This document shows, piece by piece, positions 29,340 to 41,307 of a stretch of DNA of 64,000 nucleotides. Source of the DNA: Ciceribacter sp. L1K22. GTDB taxonomy: Bacteria > Pseudomonadota > Alphaproteobacteria > Rhizobiales > Rhizobiaceae. Each line of letters begins with the position of its first letter. The first letter of the stretch is position 1. The notes under the pieces were generated by a model. It had not been told where the DNA came from and did no database searches. It saw only the letters and a list, made by a program, of their open reading frames with translations. The position numbers and the translations under genes were made by a program. Location of the stretch: positions 868,001 through 932,000 of the forward strand of contig NZ_JAGFPK010000002.1 of NCBI RefSeq assembly GCF_017599385.1. Direction: 5' to 3'.

Positions 29340-30746
29340 TTACATATGAATTGGCTTAAAGAAGGTCGCAAGAGCGGCCTCCTTCACAGCCTCAGACATC
29401 GTCGGATGTGCGTGGCACGTACGCCCAAGGTCCTCGGACGAGCCGCCGAATTCCATCAGCACGGCGATCTCGTGAATCATCTCGCCAGCGCCAAGACCGA
29501 CAATGTGCCCACCAAGAACCCGGTCGGTATCCTTGTCCGCAAGAATCTTGACGAAGCCATCGGTTGCGAGCATGGCGCGAGCGCGGCCGTTGGCGGTGAA
29601 CGGGAACTTTCCGACTTTGTAGGAGATGCCCGCAGCCTTGAGTTCTTCCTCGGTTTTGCCGACGGAGGCGACTTCAGGCTGGGTGTAGACGACGCCCGGA
29701 ATGACGTCGTAGTTTACATGACCGTGCTGGCCGGCGAGGATTTCCGCGAGCGCAACGCCTTCGTCCTCGGCCTTGTGCGCGAGCATGGGGCCTTTCACGA
29801 CATCACCGATCGCGTAAATACCAGCGACATTGGTCTTGAAGTGACCGTCGATTTCGACACGGCCGCGGTTGTCGAGCGCAACGCCAACAGCCTCGAGGCC
29901 CAGACCTTCGGTATAGGGCTTGCGACCCGTGGCAATCAGAACCACATCGGCGTCGAGCACCGTCGCATCTCCACCCTTTACAGGCTCAAACGTTACTTTC
30001 GCTCCGGACCCGGCCTTCGCAACCGCCGTGACCTTGGCACCCAGATGGAATTCCATGCCCTGCTTTGCAAGCATGCGCTGGAACTGCTTCGACACCTCCC
30101 CGTCCATGCCGCCAAGGATGTTGTCCAGGTATTCGACGACCGTCACCTTCGCGCCCAGTCGCTGCCAGACGGAACCAAGCTCAAGGCCTATCACGCCACC
30201 GCCTACGACGACCATCTTGCCGGGAACCTTGTCGAGGGAAATTCCGCCGGTAGAGGAAACGATAATCTTTTCGTCGATGTCTACCTTGACGCCCGGGATA
30301 CCGGCCACATCCGAACCGGTGGCGATGACGATGTTCTTCGCTTCCAGTTCCTGAACCTTGCCATCGTCGCCGGTTATGGACACCTTGCCGGCGGCAGCGA
30401 TTTTGCCCGTGCCGATAAACCCGTCGATCTTGTTCTTCTTGAACAGGAAGGCAACACCTTCGACGTTCGATTTGATCGTCGCCTCCTTGTGCGCCATCAT
30501 CTTTTCGAGGTTCAGTTTCGGCGCCGCGACTTCGACGCCCAGCGCTTCCATCCCATGCGCAGCCTGATGGAACATCTCCGATGCATGAAGCAGGGCCTTT
30601 GACGGAATGCACCCGACATTGAGGCAGGTTCCGCCGTAGGTAGCCCGCTTCTCCACGACAGCGACTTTCAAGCCAAGCTGAGCGGCCTTGACCGCACAGA
30701 CATAACCGCCGGGGCCGGAGCCAATTACCACTACGTCATAAGCCAT
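29340..30746 (-). CDS. lpdA: Dihydrolipoamide dehydrogenase (E3)
   Basis: Flavoprotein of 468 aa that reoxidises the dihydrolipoyl groups of the 2-oxoglutarate dehydrogenase complex with NAD+. FAD motif [15 protein letters not shown], the redox disulfide [13 protein letters not shown], the NAD motif [13 protein letters not shown] and the C-terminal [10 protein letters not shown] (His-Glu pair) are all present. The ATG at 30746 with AAAGGAA upstream gives [11 protein letters not shown]; an in-frame upstream extension to 30821 is not conserved in character. Final gene of the mdh-suc-odh operon. Confidence 0.97.
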   Translation of the reverse strand: MAYDVVVIGSGPGGYVCAVKAAQLGLKVAVVEKRATYGGTCLNVGCIPSKALLHASEMFHQAAHGMEALGVEVAAPKLNLEKMMAHKEATIKSNVEGVAFLFKKNKIDGFIGTGKIAAAGKVSITGDDGKVQELEAKNIVIATGSDVAGIPGVKVDIDEKIIVSSTGGISLDKVPGKMVVVGGGVIGLELGSVWQRLGAKVTVVEYLDNILGGMDGEVSKQFQRMLAKQGMEFHLGAKVTAVAKAGSGAKVTFEPVKGGDATVLDADVVLIATGRKPYTEGLGLEAVGVALDNRGRVEIDGHFKTNVAGIYAIGDVVKGPMLAHKAEDEGVALAEILAGQHGHVNYDVIPGVVYTQPEVASVGKTEEELKAAGISYKVGKFPFTANGRARAMLATDGFVKILADKDTDRVLGGHIVGLGAGEMIHEIAVLMEFGGSSEDLGRTCHAHPTMSEAVKEAALATFFKPIHM

Positions 30747-30784
30747 GGTTCGTTCCTTTACGTGTTCTTGCATCCGCCGCGAGG

Positions 30785-31279
30785 CTACGATGCACAGCGT
30801 TTGAATTCGAAGACATCCCAAGGGGCAGTGTCGCGACCGGCCTCTACACGGGAGGCCATCACAGCCGGTCCGAAACCTGGCAGCAGGATCGCATCAGGCG
30901 CGTCAGCGCCCTCCGGCGGAATGAGATCGACGCGGCCAGTCGCTTGGTCGATTCCGTAGGGAATACCCTTCCAGACCGTACAAGCGTCAAGGTCCGCTCC
31001 GGTGACATCTCCTTCGGGACAGTTGTTCATCAACATACCGACCTGACGCTCTATCTCGGGATCGAACATCACATGCCCCTCAAGCTTCGCGTCACCAACG
31101 GTGCTGTTGAAGCCGTGCGTGACGGGGGTATTCTCACCGCTTGCCGCGAAGAACGTCAGCTCGATGCCGGTCTCCGCTTCGCCATAGATCGCCCTTTCAA
31201 TCTTGCAATCGGCCGACTGGGCGGCAACAGGAAAGGCGAGAGCGCAGATAACAACCGACACAGCCGACGAACCCGCCAT
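30785..31279 (-). CDS. Hypothetical periplasmic protein
   Basis: 164 aa with a signal peptide ([18 protein letters not shown], cleavage near residue 22). The mature part carries four cysteines ([20 protein letters not shown] and FKRC), which could form two disulfides. I do not recognise the family. It is embedded in the TCA operon between the MAPEG gene and lpdA with short gaps, so it is cotranscribed. The ATG at 31279 has GAGG upstream. Confidence 0.75.
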   Translation of the reverse strand: MAGSSAVSVVICALAFPVAAQSADCKIERAIYGEAETGIELTFFAASGENTPVTHGFNSTVGDAKLEGHVMFDPEIERQVGMLMNNCPEGDVTGADLDACTVWKGIPYGIDQATGRVDLIPPEGADAPDAILLPGFGPAVMASRVEAGRDTAPWDVFEFKRCAS

Positions 31280-31287
31280 CACCCACC

Positions 31288-31701
31288 TCAGGATACGAGT
31301 TCCAGGAACATCAATCCCAACCCCGCCATTGAAGCGAGCCAGACGATCGAGCGGATATAGGGTACGCCCGCTAGATAAAGCGGATAATACCCAAGGCGGG
31401 CCACAAACCAGACCACAGCGCCAGTCAATCCCAGACCGTCGACCTGATCAGTGAACAGCAGTCCGGCCGCGAGGGCCACGAAAGCCGGATACGTTTCCTG
31501 AAAGTTCGCCGACGCCCGAGAGGCTCGCCCCGCGAGCTTTCCGGAGGGCTGTCTCTCGTCATCGCGGGGGCCGGCGTTCCATGCCGTTCCAAGCTCCTTG
31601 GTCGCCAGAACGCCCTGGAGCAGAATGTGCGCCAACAGAAGGACGACGCTCCACGCGAGCAGCAGAACGAGAGGTGAATCGGCAACGGAAGCCGGCTCCA
31701 T
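31288..31701 (-). CDS. MAPEG-family membrane protein
   Basis: 137 aa with four hydrophobic helices (LVLLLAWSVVLLLAHILLQG, FVALAAGLLFTDQ, VVWFVARLGYYPLYLAGVPY and VWLASMAGLGLMFLELV). The RLGYYPLYLAGVPYIRS stretch is typical of the MAPEG eicosanoid/glutathione group; bacterial substrates are unknown. The ATG at 31701 with GAGGGAG upstream lies just inside the operon after odhB, whose stop is at 31715. The open frame extends to 31749 inside odhB. Confidence 0.8.
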   Translation of the reverse strand: MEPASVADSPLVLLLAWSVVLLLAHILLQGVLATKELGTAWNAGPRDDERQPSGKLAGRASRASANFQETYPAFVALAAGLLFTDQVDGLGLTGAVVWFVARLGYYPLYLAGVPYIRSIVWLASMAGLGLMFLELVS

Positions 31702-31714
31702 CGGGGTGTCTCCC

Positions 31715-32935
31715 TCAGAGATCCAGAACCAGACGCTCCGGATCCTCAAGGCTTTCCTTCACGCGCACCAGGAATGTCACCGCTTCCTTGCCGTCGACGA
31801 TGCGGTGATCGTAGGAGAGCGCGAGATACATCATCGGACGGATGACGATCTGGCCGCCGACGACGACCGGACGCTCCTGGATCTTGTGCATGCCGAGGAT
31901 ACCCGACTGCGGTGCGTTCAGAATCGGCGAAGACATCAGCGAACCGTAAACACCACCATTGGAGATGGTGAAGGTGCCACCCTGCATGTCGGCCATGGAG
32001 AGCTGACCGTCACGGGCAGCCTTGCCAAGGCGACCGATTTCCTTCTCGATCTCGGCGATCGACATCTGGTCGGCATCGCGGACGACCGGAACGACGAGTC
32101 CCTTGTCCGTGCCGACAGCAACGCCGACATGGCAGTAGTTCTTATAGATGATGTCGGTGCCGTCGATTTCGGCGTTGACGGCCGGCAGTTCCTTCAGCGC
32201 ATGCGTGACGGACTTGGTGAAGAAGCCCATGAAGCCGAGCTTTACGCCATGCTTCTTCTCGAAGATGTCCTTGTAGCGATTGCGCAGGTCCATGACGGCC
32301 TTCATGTCCACCTCGTTGTAGGTGGTGAGCATGGCAGCCGTGTTCTGGGCGTCCTTGAGGCGCTTGGCGATCGTCTGGCGCAGGCGGGTCATCTTCACGC
32401 GCTCTTCGCGCGAGGCGTCGTCGGCCGAAGAGGCAGGGCGCGGTGCGGAAGCGACCGGTGCCGGCGCGGACGATCCCTTTGCGATCGCCGCGAGGACGTC
32501 GCCCTTAAGAACCTGGCCACGCTTTCCGGAGCCATCGATGTCCGCGGTCGAAATATTATTGTCTGCAGCGACCTTGGCCGCGGCTGGAGCAGCCGGCATA
32601 GCGGACGCGACGGGCGCGGGGGCCGCCGCGGCCGGTGCAGCAGCCGGAGCCGGAGCCGCTGGAGTGGCGGCAGACGGAGCGGCAGCCGAAGCGCCGGCCC
32701 CTTCGGCGATCTGGCCGAGAAGCGCGCCAAGACCGACGGTCTCGCCATTCTGTGCAACAATCTCGGTAAGGACGCCCGAAGCAGGTGCGGGCACCTCGAC
32801 GGTTACCTTGTCGGTTTCGAGCTCGACAATGGGTTCATCTGCCTTGATGGTATCGCCAACCTTCTTGAACCAGGTACCGACGGTCGCTTCGCTTACGGAT
32901 TCGCCCAGGGTTGGGACGCGGATTTCAGTGGCCAT
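31715..32935 (-). CDS. odhB: 2-oxoglutarate dehydrogenase E2, dihydrolipoyl succinyltransferase
   Basis: Core transferase (sucB) of 406 aa. The lipoyl domain (about 1-75) has the modified lysine in [13 protein letters not shown] long Ala/Pro linker follows, then a peripheral-subunit-binding domain with [14 protein letters not shown]. The catalytic domain ends with [13 protein letters not shown], which carries the active His and Asp. It lies 55 bp after odhA. Confidence 0.97.
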   Translation of the reverse strand: MATEIRVPTLGESVSEATVGTWFKKVGDTIKADEPIVELETDKVTVEVPAPASGVLTEIVAQNGETVGLGALLGQIAEGAGASAAAPSAATPAAPAPAAAPAAAAPAPVASAMPAAPAAAKVAADNNISTADIDGSGKRGQVLKGDVLAAIAKGSSAPAPVASAPRPASSADDASREERVKMTRLRQTIAKRLKDAQNTAAMLTTYNEVDMKAVMDLRNRYKDIFEKKHGVKLGFMGFFTKSVTHALKELPAVNAEIDGTDIIYKNYCHVGVAVGTDKGLVVPVVRDADQMSIAEIEKEIGRLGKAARDGQLSMADMQGGTFTISNGGVYGSLMSSPILNAPQSGILGMHKIQERPVVVGGQIVIRPMMYLALSYDHRIVDGKEAVTFLVRVKESLEDPERLVLDL

Positions 32936-32990
32936 TTGTCAATTCCATTGATCAGGTCAGTTGTCGATAATGATCGTGTCGGGAGGCTCC

Positions 32991-35975
32991 TCAGCCTCCC
33001 AGCGCGTCCTCGAGGAAAGCTTCCAGCTGGGCGATATGCTTGGACATGAGGCCCGTTGCCGGAGATGCGGCAGCCGGGCGGCCGGTATAACGGACCCGCT
33101 GATACTTCGCGTCGATGTGTGCAAGCACCCATTCCAGGTACGGATCGATAAATGACCAGGCGCCCATGTTCTTCGGCTCCTCCTGGCACCAGACCATTTC
33201 CGCATTGCGGAAACGGCAGAGCTCGTTGATCAACGCCTTGGCCGGGAACGGATAGAGCTGTTCGATGCGAAGCAAGTAGACGTCATCGATACCGCGCTTT
33301 TCGCGCTCTTCGAGAAGATCGTAGTACACCTTGCCGGAGCACATGACCACGCGCCGAATCTTCGAATCCTTCTGCAGCTTGATCGGGCCATCCTTGATGA
33401 CCTCGGCGTCATCCCACAGCAGACGGTGGAAGGAGCTTTCGCCGGCAAGCTCCGAGAGGCTTGACGTCGCACGCTTATGACGCAGAAGCGACTTCGGCGT
33501 CATCAAGATGAGCGGCTTGCGGAAGTCGCGCTTCATCTGGCGGCGCAGGATGTGGAAGTAGTTGGACGGCGTGGTGCAATACGCCACCTGCATATTGTCT
33601 TCAGCGCACATCTGGAGCCAGCGCTCAAGGCGTGCCGACGAGTGTTCGGGGCCCTGACCTTCGTAGCCATGCGGAAGCAGGCAGACGAGACCCGACATGC
33701 GGAGCCACTTGCGTTCACCGGATGAAATAAACTGGTCGAAGACCACCTGCGCACCGTTCGCGAAGTCGCCAAACTGGGCTTCCCAGAGTGTCAGTGCATT
33801 AGGACGCGCGAGCGAATAGCCGTATTCGAAGCCGAGCACGGCCTCTTCCGAAAGCATCGAGTTGATGACTTCGTAACGGGCCTGATTCGGCGCGAGATTG
33901 GCGAGCGGGATGTAGCGCTCTTCGGTTTCCTGATCGTAGAGAACGGAATGACGTTGGGAGAACGTACCACGTTCGCAATCCTGACCGGAGAGGCGGATTT
34001 TGTGACCGTCTACGGCAAGCGACCCGAAAGCGAGTGCTTCGGCCATCGCCCAGTCCAGACCTTCACCGGTCTCGATCATTTGGGCACGGTTTTCCATGAA
34101 ACGTTGAATGGTTCGGTGCGCCTTGAATCCATCGGGAATGGTCGCGAGCTTGCGGCCGATCTCCTTCAACTGCTTCATGGGAACAGCGGTCTTGCCGCGG
34201 CGCTGCTCGTCGGCGTTGTCAGCGGTGCGCAGGCCCGACCAAACGCCGTCGAGCCAGTCGGCCTTGTTCGGCTTGTAGCTCTGTCCCGCCTCGAACTCCT
34301 GTTCGAGATGCGCGCGCCAATCAGCTTTCATCTTCTCGAATTCGCCGTCGGTGATCAGACCTTCGGCAATCAGTCGTTCGGCGTAGAGCTGGACGACTGT
34401 CTTGTGTTGGCGAATAGCCTTGTACATCTTCGGCTGGGTGAACGCGGGCTCATCGCCTTCGTTGTGACCGAAGCGACGGTAGCAGAACATATCCACGACA
34501 ACCGGCTTGTGGAACTTCATCCGGTATTCGGTGGCAACCTTGGCCGCATAGACGACGGCTTCCGGATCATCACCGTTCACGTGGAAGATCGGAGCCTCGA
34601 TCATCTTGGCGACATCGGACGGATAGGGCGACGAACGCGAGAACGCGGGATTTGTCGTAAAGCCGATCTGGTTGTTGATGATAAAGTGCATCGTACCGGC
34701 GACTCGATGACCGCGCAGTCCGGAGAGACCCAGAATTTCAGCCACAACGCCCTGCCCCGCAAAGGCTGCGTCACCGTGTAGCAGCAGCGGCAGAACCTTT
34801 GCGCGCTCCTTGAGCGGTATGATGTCGCCGTCCCAGACCTTTGCAAGCTGGTCCTGCTTGGCACGTGCCTTGCCCATGACGACAGGATTGACGATCTCCA
34901 GATGCGAAGGGTTCGCCGTCAGAGAAAGGTGAACCTTGTTTCCGTCGAATTCGCGGTCGGACGAGGCACCAAGATGGTACTTCACGTCCCCCGAGCCCTC
35001 CACTTCGTCCGGTTTGAAGGAACCACCCTTGAATTCGTGGAACACGGCGCGGTGCGGCTTGCCCATCACGTTTGTCAGAACGTTGAGACGGCCGCGGTGT
35101 GCCATGCCAAGAACAATCTCTTCCAGTCCGTCCTGACCGCCGCGCTTTATGATCTGCTCGAGCGCTGGGATGAGCGATTCACCACCATCGAGACCGAAAC
35201 GCTTGGTGCCTTTGTACTTCACGTCAATGAACTGCTCAAAGCCCTCGGCTTCGATAAGCTTCGCAAGGATCGCCTTCTTGCCGTTAGGCGTGAAATCGAC
35301 ACCCTTGTCAGGTCCTTCAATGCGCTCCTGGATCCAATGCTTCTCATCCGGATTGGAGATGTGCATGAACTCGACCCCGATGGTCGAGCAATAGGTACGC
35401 TTCAAGATGTCAAGCATCTCCGGGATGGTCGCGTATTCCAGCCCGAGGACGTTATCGATGAAGATTTTTCGCGCGTAATCAGCCTCGGTGAAGCCGTAGG
35501 CCGCCGGCGAAAGTTCGTTGTAGTCGTCCACCGGCGCTGCGAGACCAAGAGGATCGAGGTTCGCGTGCAAATGGCCGCGCATACGATAAGCGCGGATCAT
35601 CATGATTGCCCGGACGGAATCGCGGGTCGCCTGGAGAACCTCGGCTTCCGATACCGGCGCGCCGGCGGCCTCGGCCTTGGCTTTCACCTTCTTTTCGACG
35701 ACCTTTTCGACTTCCGCCCAATTTCCATCGAGCGCCGAAACCAGTTCTCCCTGCGCAGGGATCGGCCAGTTCTTACGTTGCCAAGAGGGACCACTCGCGG
35801 ATTTCTTGACGTCGACGGGGCTGTCGGCGAGGGCACGGAAGAAGGTCTGCCATTCCGGGGAAACCGACGAAGGATCCTCCTCGTAGCGCGCATAGAGCTG
35901 CTCGATGTAAGCCGCGTTCGATCCGTCGAGGAACGACGTGATCAGGAACTGCTCGTTGGCTTCTTGCCTACCCAT
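32991..35975 (-). CDS. odhA: 2-oxoglutarate dehydrogenase E1 (thiamine diphosphate)
   Basis: Decarboxylating E1 component (sucA) of 994 aa, the normal rhizobial length. It begins with MGRQEANEQFLITSFLDGSN, the E1o N-terminal motif that docks E2. The TPP domain shows LGMAHRGRLNVLTNVMGKP and the LLHGDAAFAGQGVVAE stretch. I chose the ATG at 35975; the open frame continues 34 codons upstream with a non-conserved, charged sequence. It is separated from sucD by 159 bp containing two hairpins. Confidence 0.96.
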   Translation of the reverse strand: MGRQEANEQFLITSFLDGSNAAYIEQLYARYEEDPSSVSPEWQTFFRALADSPVDVKKSASGPSWQRKNWPIPAQGELVSALDGNWAEVEKVVEKKVKAKAEAAGAPVSEAEVLQATRDSVRAIMMIRAYRMRGHLHANLDPLGLAAPVDDYNELSPAAYGFTEADYARKIFIDNVLGLEYATIPEMLDILKRTYCSTIGVEFMHISNPDEKHWIQERIEGPDKGVDFTPNGKKAILAKLIEAEGFEQFIDVKYKGTKRFGLDGGESLIPALEQIIKRGGQDGLEEIVLGMAHRGRLNVLTNVMGKPHRAVFHEFKGGSFKPDEVEGSGDVKYHLGASSDREFDGNKVHLSLTANPSHLEIVNPVVMGKARAKQDQLAKVWDGDIIPLKERAKVLPLLLHGDAAFAGQGVVAEILGLSGLRGHRVAGTMHFIINNQIGFTTNPAFSRSSPYPSDVAKMIEAPIFHVNGDDPEAVVYAAKVATEYRMKFHKPVVVDMFCYRRFGHNEGDEPAFTQPKMYKAIRQHKTVVQLYAERLIAEGLITDGEFEKMKADWRAHLEQEFEAGQSYKPNKADWLDGVWSGLRTADNADEQRRGKTAVPMKQLKEIGRKLATIPDGFKAHRTIQRFMENRAQMIETGEGLDWAMAEALAFGSLAVDGHKIRLSGQDCERGTFSQRHSVLYDQETEERYIPLANLAPNQARYEVINSMLSEEAVLGFEYGYSLARPNALTLWEAQFGDFANGAQVVFDQFISSGERKWLRMSGLVCLLPHGYEGQGPEHSSARLERWLQMCAEDNMQVAYCTTPSNYFHILRRQMKRDFRKPLILMTPKSLLRHKRATSSLSELAGESSFHRLLWDDAEVIKDGPIKLQKDSKIRRVVMCSGKVYYDLLEEREKRGIDDVYLLRIEQLYPFPAKALINELCRFRNAEMVWCQEEPKNMGAWSFIDPYLEWVLAHIDAKYQRVRYTGRPAAASPATGLMSKHIAQLEAFLEDALGG

Positions 35976-36017
35976 GATTTTTTCGCGAACCTTCGTTCGC
36001 CTCCCGACTTGAGATGA

Positions 36018-36034
36018 AGGCCGCTCTTCGGCCT
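36018..36034 (-). other. Short stem-loop in the odhA leader
   Basis: AGGCCG-CTCTT-CGGCCT, a perfect 6-bp GC-rich stem about 43 bp upstream of the odhA start. Possibly a translation-modulating or mRNA-end structure. Confidence 0.4.
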
Positions 36035-36079
36035 GCCGCCTATCCCGCCACTCGCGGGGCATCATATTCAGTGCCAAAA

Positions 36080-36117
36080 TCAGGCAAGGCGATTGTGAAC
36101 CAACCTCCCTTGCCTGA
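36080..36117 (-). terminator. Attenuator-like hairpin between sucD and odhA
   Basis: Perfect 10-bp stem TCAGGCAAGG / CCTTGCCTGA with an 18-nt loop, followed on the minus strand by ATTTTGG. The weak U-tract suggests partial termination or a 3'-end stabiliser that could lower odhAB-lpdA expression relative to mdh-sucCD. Confidence 0.5.
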
Positions 36118-36134
36118 CGCTTTCCTTATATAGG

Positions 36135-37037
36135 TCAGCCCTTGAGGACTTCGACCAAGGTCTTGCCCAGGCGTGCCGGCGAAGGCGAAACCTTGATACC
36201 GGCAGCTTCCATGGCGGCGATCTTCGATTCCGCATCGCCCTTGCCACCTGAAACGACTGCACCGGCATGGCCCATGGTGCGGCCCTTCGGTGCGGTACGG
36301 CCTGCGATGAAACCGGCCATCGGCTTCTTGCGGCCCTTCTTGGCTTCGTCGATGAGGAACTGCGCCGCATCTTCTTCAGCCGAACCGCCGATTTCGCCGA
36401 TCATGATGATCGAGGTGGTTTCCGGGTCTGCCAGGAACATCTCGAGTACGTCGATGAATTCGGTTCCCTTGACCGGGTCGCCGCCGATGCCGACTGCAGT
36501 GGTCTGGCCGAGGCCTTCGTTCGAGGTCTGGAACACGGCTTCATATGTAAGCGTGCCGGAGCGCGATACAATGCCGACCGAACCCTTGCGGAAGATCGAA
36601 CCCGGCATGATGCCGATCTTGCACTCTTCCGGCGTCAGGATGCCCGGGCAGTTCGGTCCGAGGAGGCGCGACTTGGACTTGTCGAGCTTGGCCTTGACCC
36701 GCACCATGTCCATGACCGGGATACCCTCGGTGATGCAGGTGATAAACGGGATCTCGGCGTCGATGGCTTCGATGATCGCGTCGGCTGCACCGGCCGGCGG
36801 AACGTAGATCACGGATGCATCTGCACCGGTCTTTTCCTTGGCTTCGGCAACGGTCGCGAAGATCGGCAGGGTTTCGCCCTTGGAGCCGGTCCAGCTTTCG
36901 CCCCCCTTCTTCGGATGGATGCCGCCGACCATCTGCGTGCCGTAATAGGCGAGCGCCTGTTCGGTGTGGAAGGTACCGGTCTTGCCGGTCAGGCCCTGAA
37001 CGAGGACCTTGGTGTTCTTGTTTACAAGAATGGACAT
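36135..37037 (-). CDS. sucD: Succinyl-CoA synthetase alpha subunit
   Basis: 300 aa. CoA-binding Rossmann domain ([16 protein letters not shown]) and the phospho-histidine loop in [16 protein letters not shown]. Forms the alpha2beta2 ligase that converts succinyl-CoA to succinate with nucleotide triphosphate formation. It lies 17 bp after sucC. Confidence 0.97.
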   Translation of the reverse strand: MSILVNKNTKVLVQGLTGKTGTFHTEQALAYYGTQMVGGIHPKKGGESWTGSKGETLPIFATVAEAKEKTGADASVIYVPPAGAADAIIEAIDAEIPFITCITEGIPVMDMVRVKAKLDKSKSRLLGPNCPGILTPEECKIGIMPGSIFRKGSVGIVSRSGTLTYEAVFQTSNEGLGQTTAVGIGGDPVKGTEFIDVLEMFLADPETTSIIMIGEIGGSAEEDAAQFLIDEAKKGRKKPMAGFIAGRTAPKGRTMGHAGAVVSGGKGDAESKIAAMEAAGIKVSPSPARLGKTLVEVLKG

Positions 37038-37054
37038 CGAATAGGTTCCTCAGA

Positions 37055-38248
<1,194 letters not shown>

Positions 38249-38278
38249 CGTCGTGTCCCTATCCTGGGCCTATGGCAC

Positions 38279-39310
<1,032 letters not shown>

Positions 39311-39334
39311 TTACCGCTAAAGCAAGAAAATGGC

Positions 39335-39370
39335 AACCGATAATTTGAAAAGCTTATTTTTCAATCGGTT
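39335..39370 (-). terminator. Possible terminator between zapE and mdh
   Basis: Bulged stem: AACCGA pairs with TCGGTT and TTGAAAA with TTTTCAA around the loop GCTTAT, with a 4-nt bulge on one side. On the minus strand it is followed by a T-rich stretch (TTGCCATTTTCTT). It could end the zapE transcript just ahead of the mdh promoter. Confidence 0.45.
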
Positions 39371-39384
39371 AGAATAAAAAATTC

Positions 39385-39398
39385 TTACGTAAACGTAA
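39385..39398. promoter_or_regulatory. Palindrome TTACG-N4-CGTAA upstream of mdh
   Basis: Perfect 5-bp arms in an A/T-rich stretch 14 bp past the zapE stop and about 145 bp upstream of mdh. Candidate regulator site; no specific family is assigned. Confidence 0.35.
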
Positions 39399-39412
39399 AT
39401 TATTACGCTGGC

Positions 39413-40570
39413 TTATGCGACTTTGGCGGGATGCTTTGAAAGATAGTCAGCACTTCTCATCTCAAAAAGGCGCGAGATAGTCCGATCGAATTCGAACCCC
39501 TCGACCCCCTTCCTTTGTGGAAGAAGCTGCTCTGGCATAGCCTCCGCAGAAGCATAAAGACGCACGCCCTTGTCATAGAGTGAATCGATTAAGATAATAA
39601 AACGCTTCGTCTGATTTCTCTTCTCAGGTCCGAGGACCGGAATCCCCTCCAGGAATATCGTGTCGTAGCGATCGGAGATCTGAAGAAAGTCGGGTGCCCC
39701 AAGAGGCCTGTCGCAAAGTTCGTCAAACGAAAACCACGCCATGCGTCCCACGACACGACGGACCGGGATCGCCCTGCCCTTGATCGGAATTTGCTCCGAC
39801 CTCTCAGCCTGGCCCCCAGAGAGGGCAATCCAAGCTTCATTCATTGATGCGCGCGTGCTCTCGTTGAGAGGCATCATGTAGACGGGCTGCCGATCCAACT
39901 TCTCCAAACGGTAATCCGTCGGCGAATCGAGCGAGACGACATCGACGTAGTTCTGCAACAAAGCAATGAAGGGCAGAAAAAGTCCGCGATTAAGGCCGTC
40001 GCTATACAGGTTGTCTGGTTTCACGTTAGAGGTGGCCACCAGAGTGCACCCGCGCGCAAACAATTCCGTGAAGAGCCGCCCGAGGATCATCGCATCGGCG
40101 ATGTCCGTGACCGTGAACTCGTCGAAGCAGAGCAGGGTCGATTCAGAGAGGATAGAGGCAGCGACCGGCGGAACGGGATCAGCTTCACGCGTCTCTCCGT
40201 TCTTCAGTTTCTGCCGATGAGCATGAATTCTGCCATGCACGTCAGCCATGAATTCATGAAAATGCGCCCGACGTTTCTTCTCGGTCGGAGCCATCCTGAA
40301 GAACATGTCCATGAGCATGGTCTTGCCTCGACCAACGCTACCGTGGATGTAAAGTCCCCTGATCGGGGTGTCTGGCTTGCGACGCTTAGCAAACATCCAG
40401 CCGAGAGCACTGGACTTCGTCGCGGGACGTCTCTCCTTGAGGGCGAGCAGGACCTTGTCCAATCGGCGGGCGACATCCATCTGTGCCGCATCCGCCCGCA
40501 ACGTTCCATCCTGATTAAGACCGTTCAACTGCTCTCCGACGCTCGTCGCATAGTCGGGAACTGGCTGCAT
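39413..40570 (-). CDS. zapE: Cell division ATPase ZapE (AFG1 family)
   Basis: AAA-type P-loop ATPase of 385 aa. Walker A is GSVGRGKTMLMD and Walker B is LLCFDEF, with LVATSNVKPDNLY after it. Bacterial ZapE modulates the FtsZ ring; the mitochondrial homologue AFG1/LACE1 acts in respiratory-complex quality control, which makes its place between sdh and mdh genes noteworthy. Adjacent to mdh but probably separated by a terminator. Confidence 0.92.
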   Translation of the reverse strand: MQPVPDYATSVGEQLNGLNQDGTLRADAAQMDVARRLDKVLLALKERRPATKSSALGWMFAKRRKPDTPIRGLYIHGSVGRGKTMLMDMFFRMAPTEKKRRAHFHEFMADVHGRIHAHRQKLKNGETREADPVPPVAASILSESTLLCFDEFTVTDIADAMILGRLFTELFARGCTLVATSNVKPDNLYSDGLNRGLFLPFIALLQNYVDVVSLDSPTDYRLEKLDRQPVYMMPLNESTRASMNEAWIALSGGQAERSEQIPIKGRAIPVRRVVGRMAWFSFDELCDRPLGAPDFLQISDRYDTIFLEGIPVLGPEKRNQTKRFIILIDSLYDKGVRLYASAEAMPEQLLPQRKGVEGFEFDRTISRLFEMRSADYLSKHPAKVA

Positions 40571-40608
40571 TCGACACTCCGGATCGTCGTTGCTGAAGAT
40601 ACCGCTGG

Positions 40609-41130
40609 CTATCGGCTCAGGCTGACCGGTTGTCCATCATTCGTCGTACCGTCAAACCGAGCATCCGCTGTCTTGTACAGACGACCGATGACATTGCCGC
40701 CTCGGTCCTTGAGAACCACTTGTTTGCTGGCGACCTCCCAAGACCCCATGGAGGTTAGGACGCCAGCACAGCCACGTGTACCGCCACGTGAACCCGAACC
40801 AAGGTTGGTCAACGTCAGGAACATGTCGCATGAAGCACCGGCATTGGTCACACGCCAGTTCCCGACCATTTGCTCCTTAGTCACGTCCAGTGCCGTAGCC
40901 GGCGCGACGTCTGTAGCACCGGGAGTTGCCGACGCCGGTGCAGCCGGGAACTGGCTTGGATCGGCAGGCGCGCCTGGGGGCGGCAATTGCCCCGACTGTA
41001 CGCTCGGCACTGGTTGCGCCTGGAGTGGTGGAAGTGAATCCGATGGACTGAGACCACTATAAGAGGTGCGCTGGCATCCAGCGAGGACAACCATAATCGC
41101 CACACCTGTTGCCACATAGCTGAACTTCAT
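40609..41130 (-). CDS. Outer-membrane lipoprotein of the Omp19/AprI inhibitor type
   Basis: 173 aa. The N-terminal signal ends in the lipobox VVLAGC, so the mature protein should be lipid-anchored at Cys. A Pro/Ala-rich linker (about 30-80) precedes a C-terminal barrel with [20 protein letters not shown], which resembles the AprI/Inh metalloprotease-inhibitor fold of Brucella Omp19. Two cysteines (GASCDM and GCAGVL) may form the disulfide seen in this fold. The ATG at 41130 has GGGAG 7 nt upstream; an in-frame upstream extension to 41178 is unlikely. Confidence 0.82.
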   Translation of the reverse strand: MKFSYVATGVAIMVVLAGCQRTSYSGLSPSDSLPPLQAQPVPSVQSGQLPPPGAPADPSQFPAAPASATPGATDVAPATALDVTKEQMVGNWRVTNAGASCDMFLTLTNLGSGSRGGTRGCAGVLTSMGSWEVASKQVVLKDRGGNVIGRLYKTADARFDGTTNDGQPVSLSR

Positions 41131-41307
41131 CGTTACACTCCCGCTTTTCCGCATCGCCAACCCCTCTCGGACAAACACGGCGAAATTTCGCCATGCTCAG
41201 CAAATCGGTAGGGTTCAAGGATAATGGGCCAGCCGTCAGCTTCAAGCCCAAGATCAAGAAATAACGCCGCCCGCCTCTGCAGGTTGCATAAGTTCTTTCG
41301 AGGTGGA

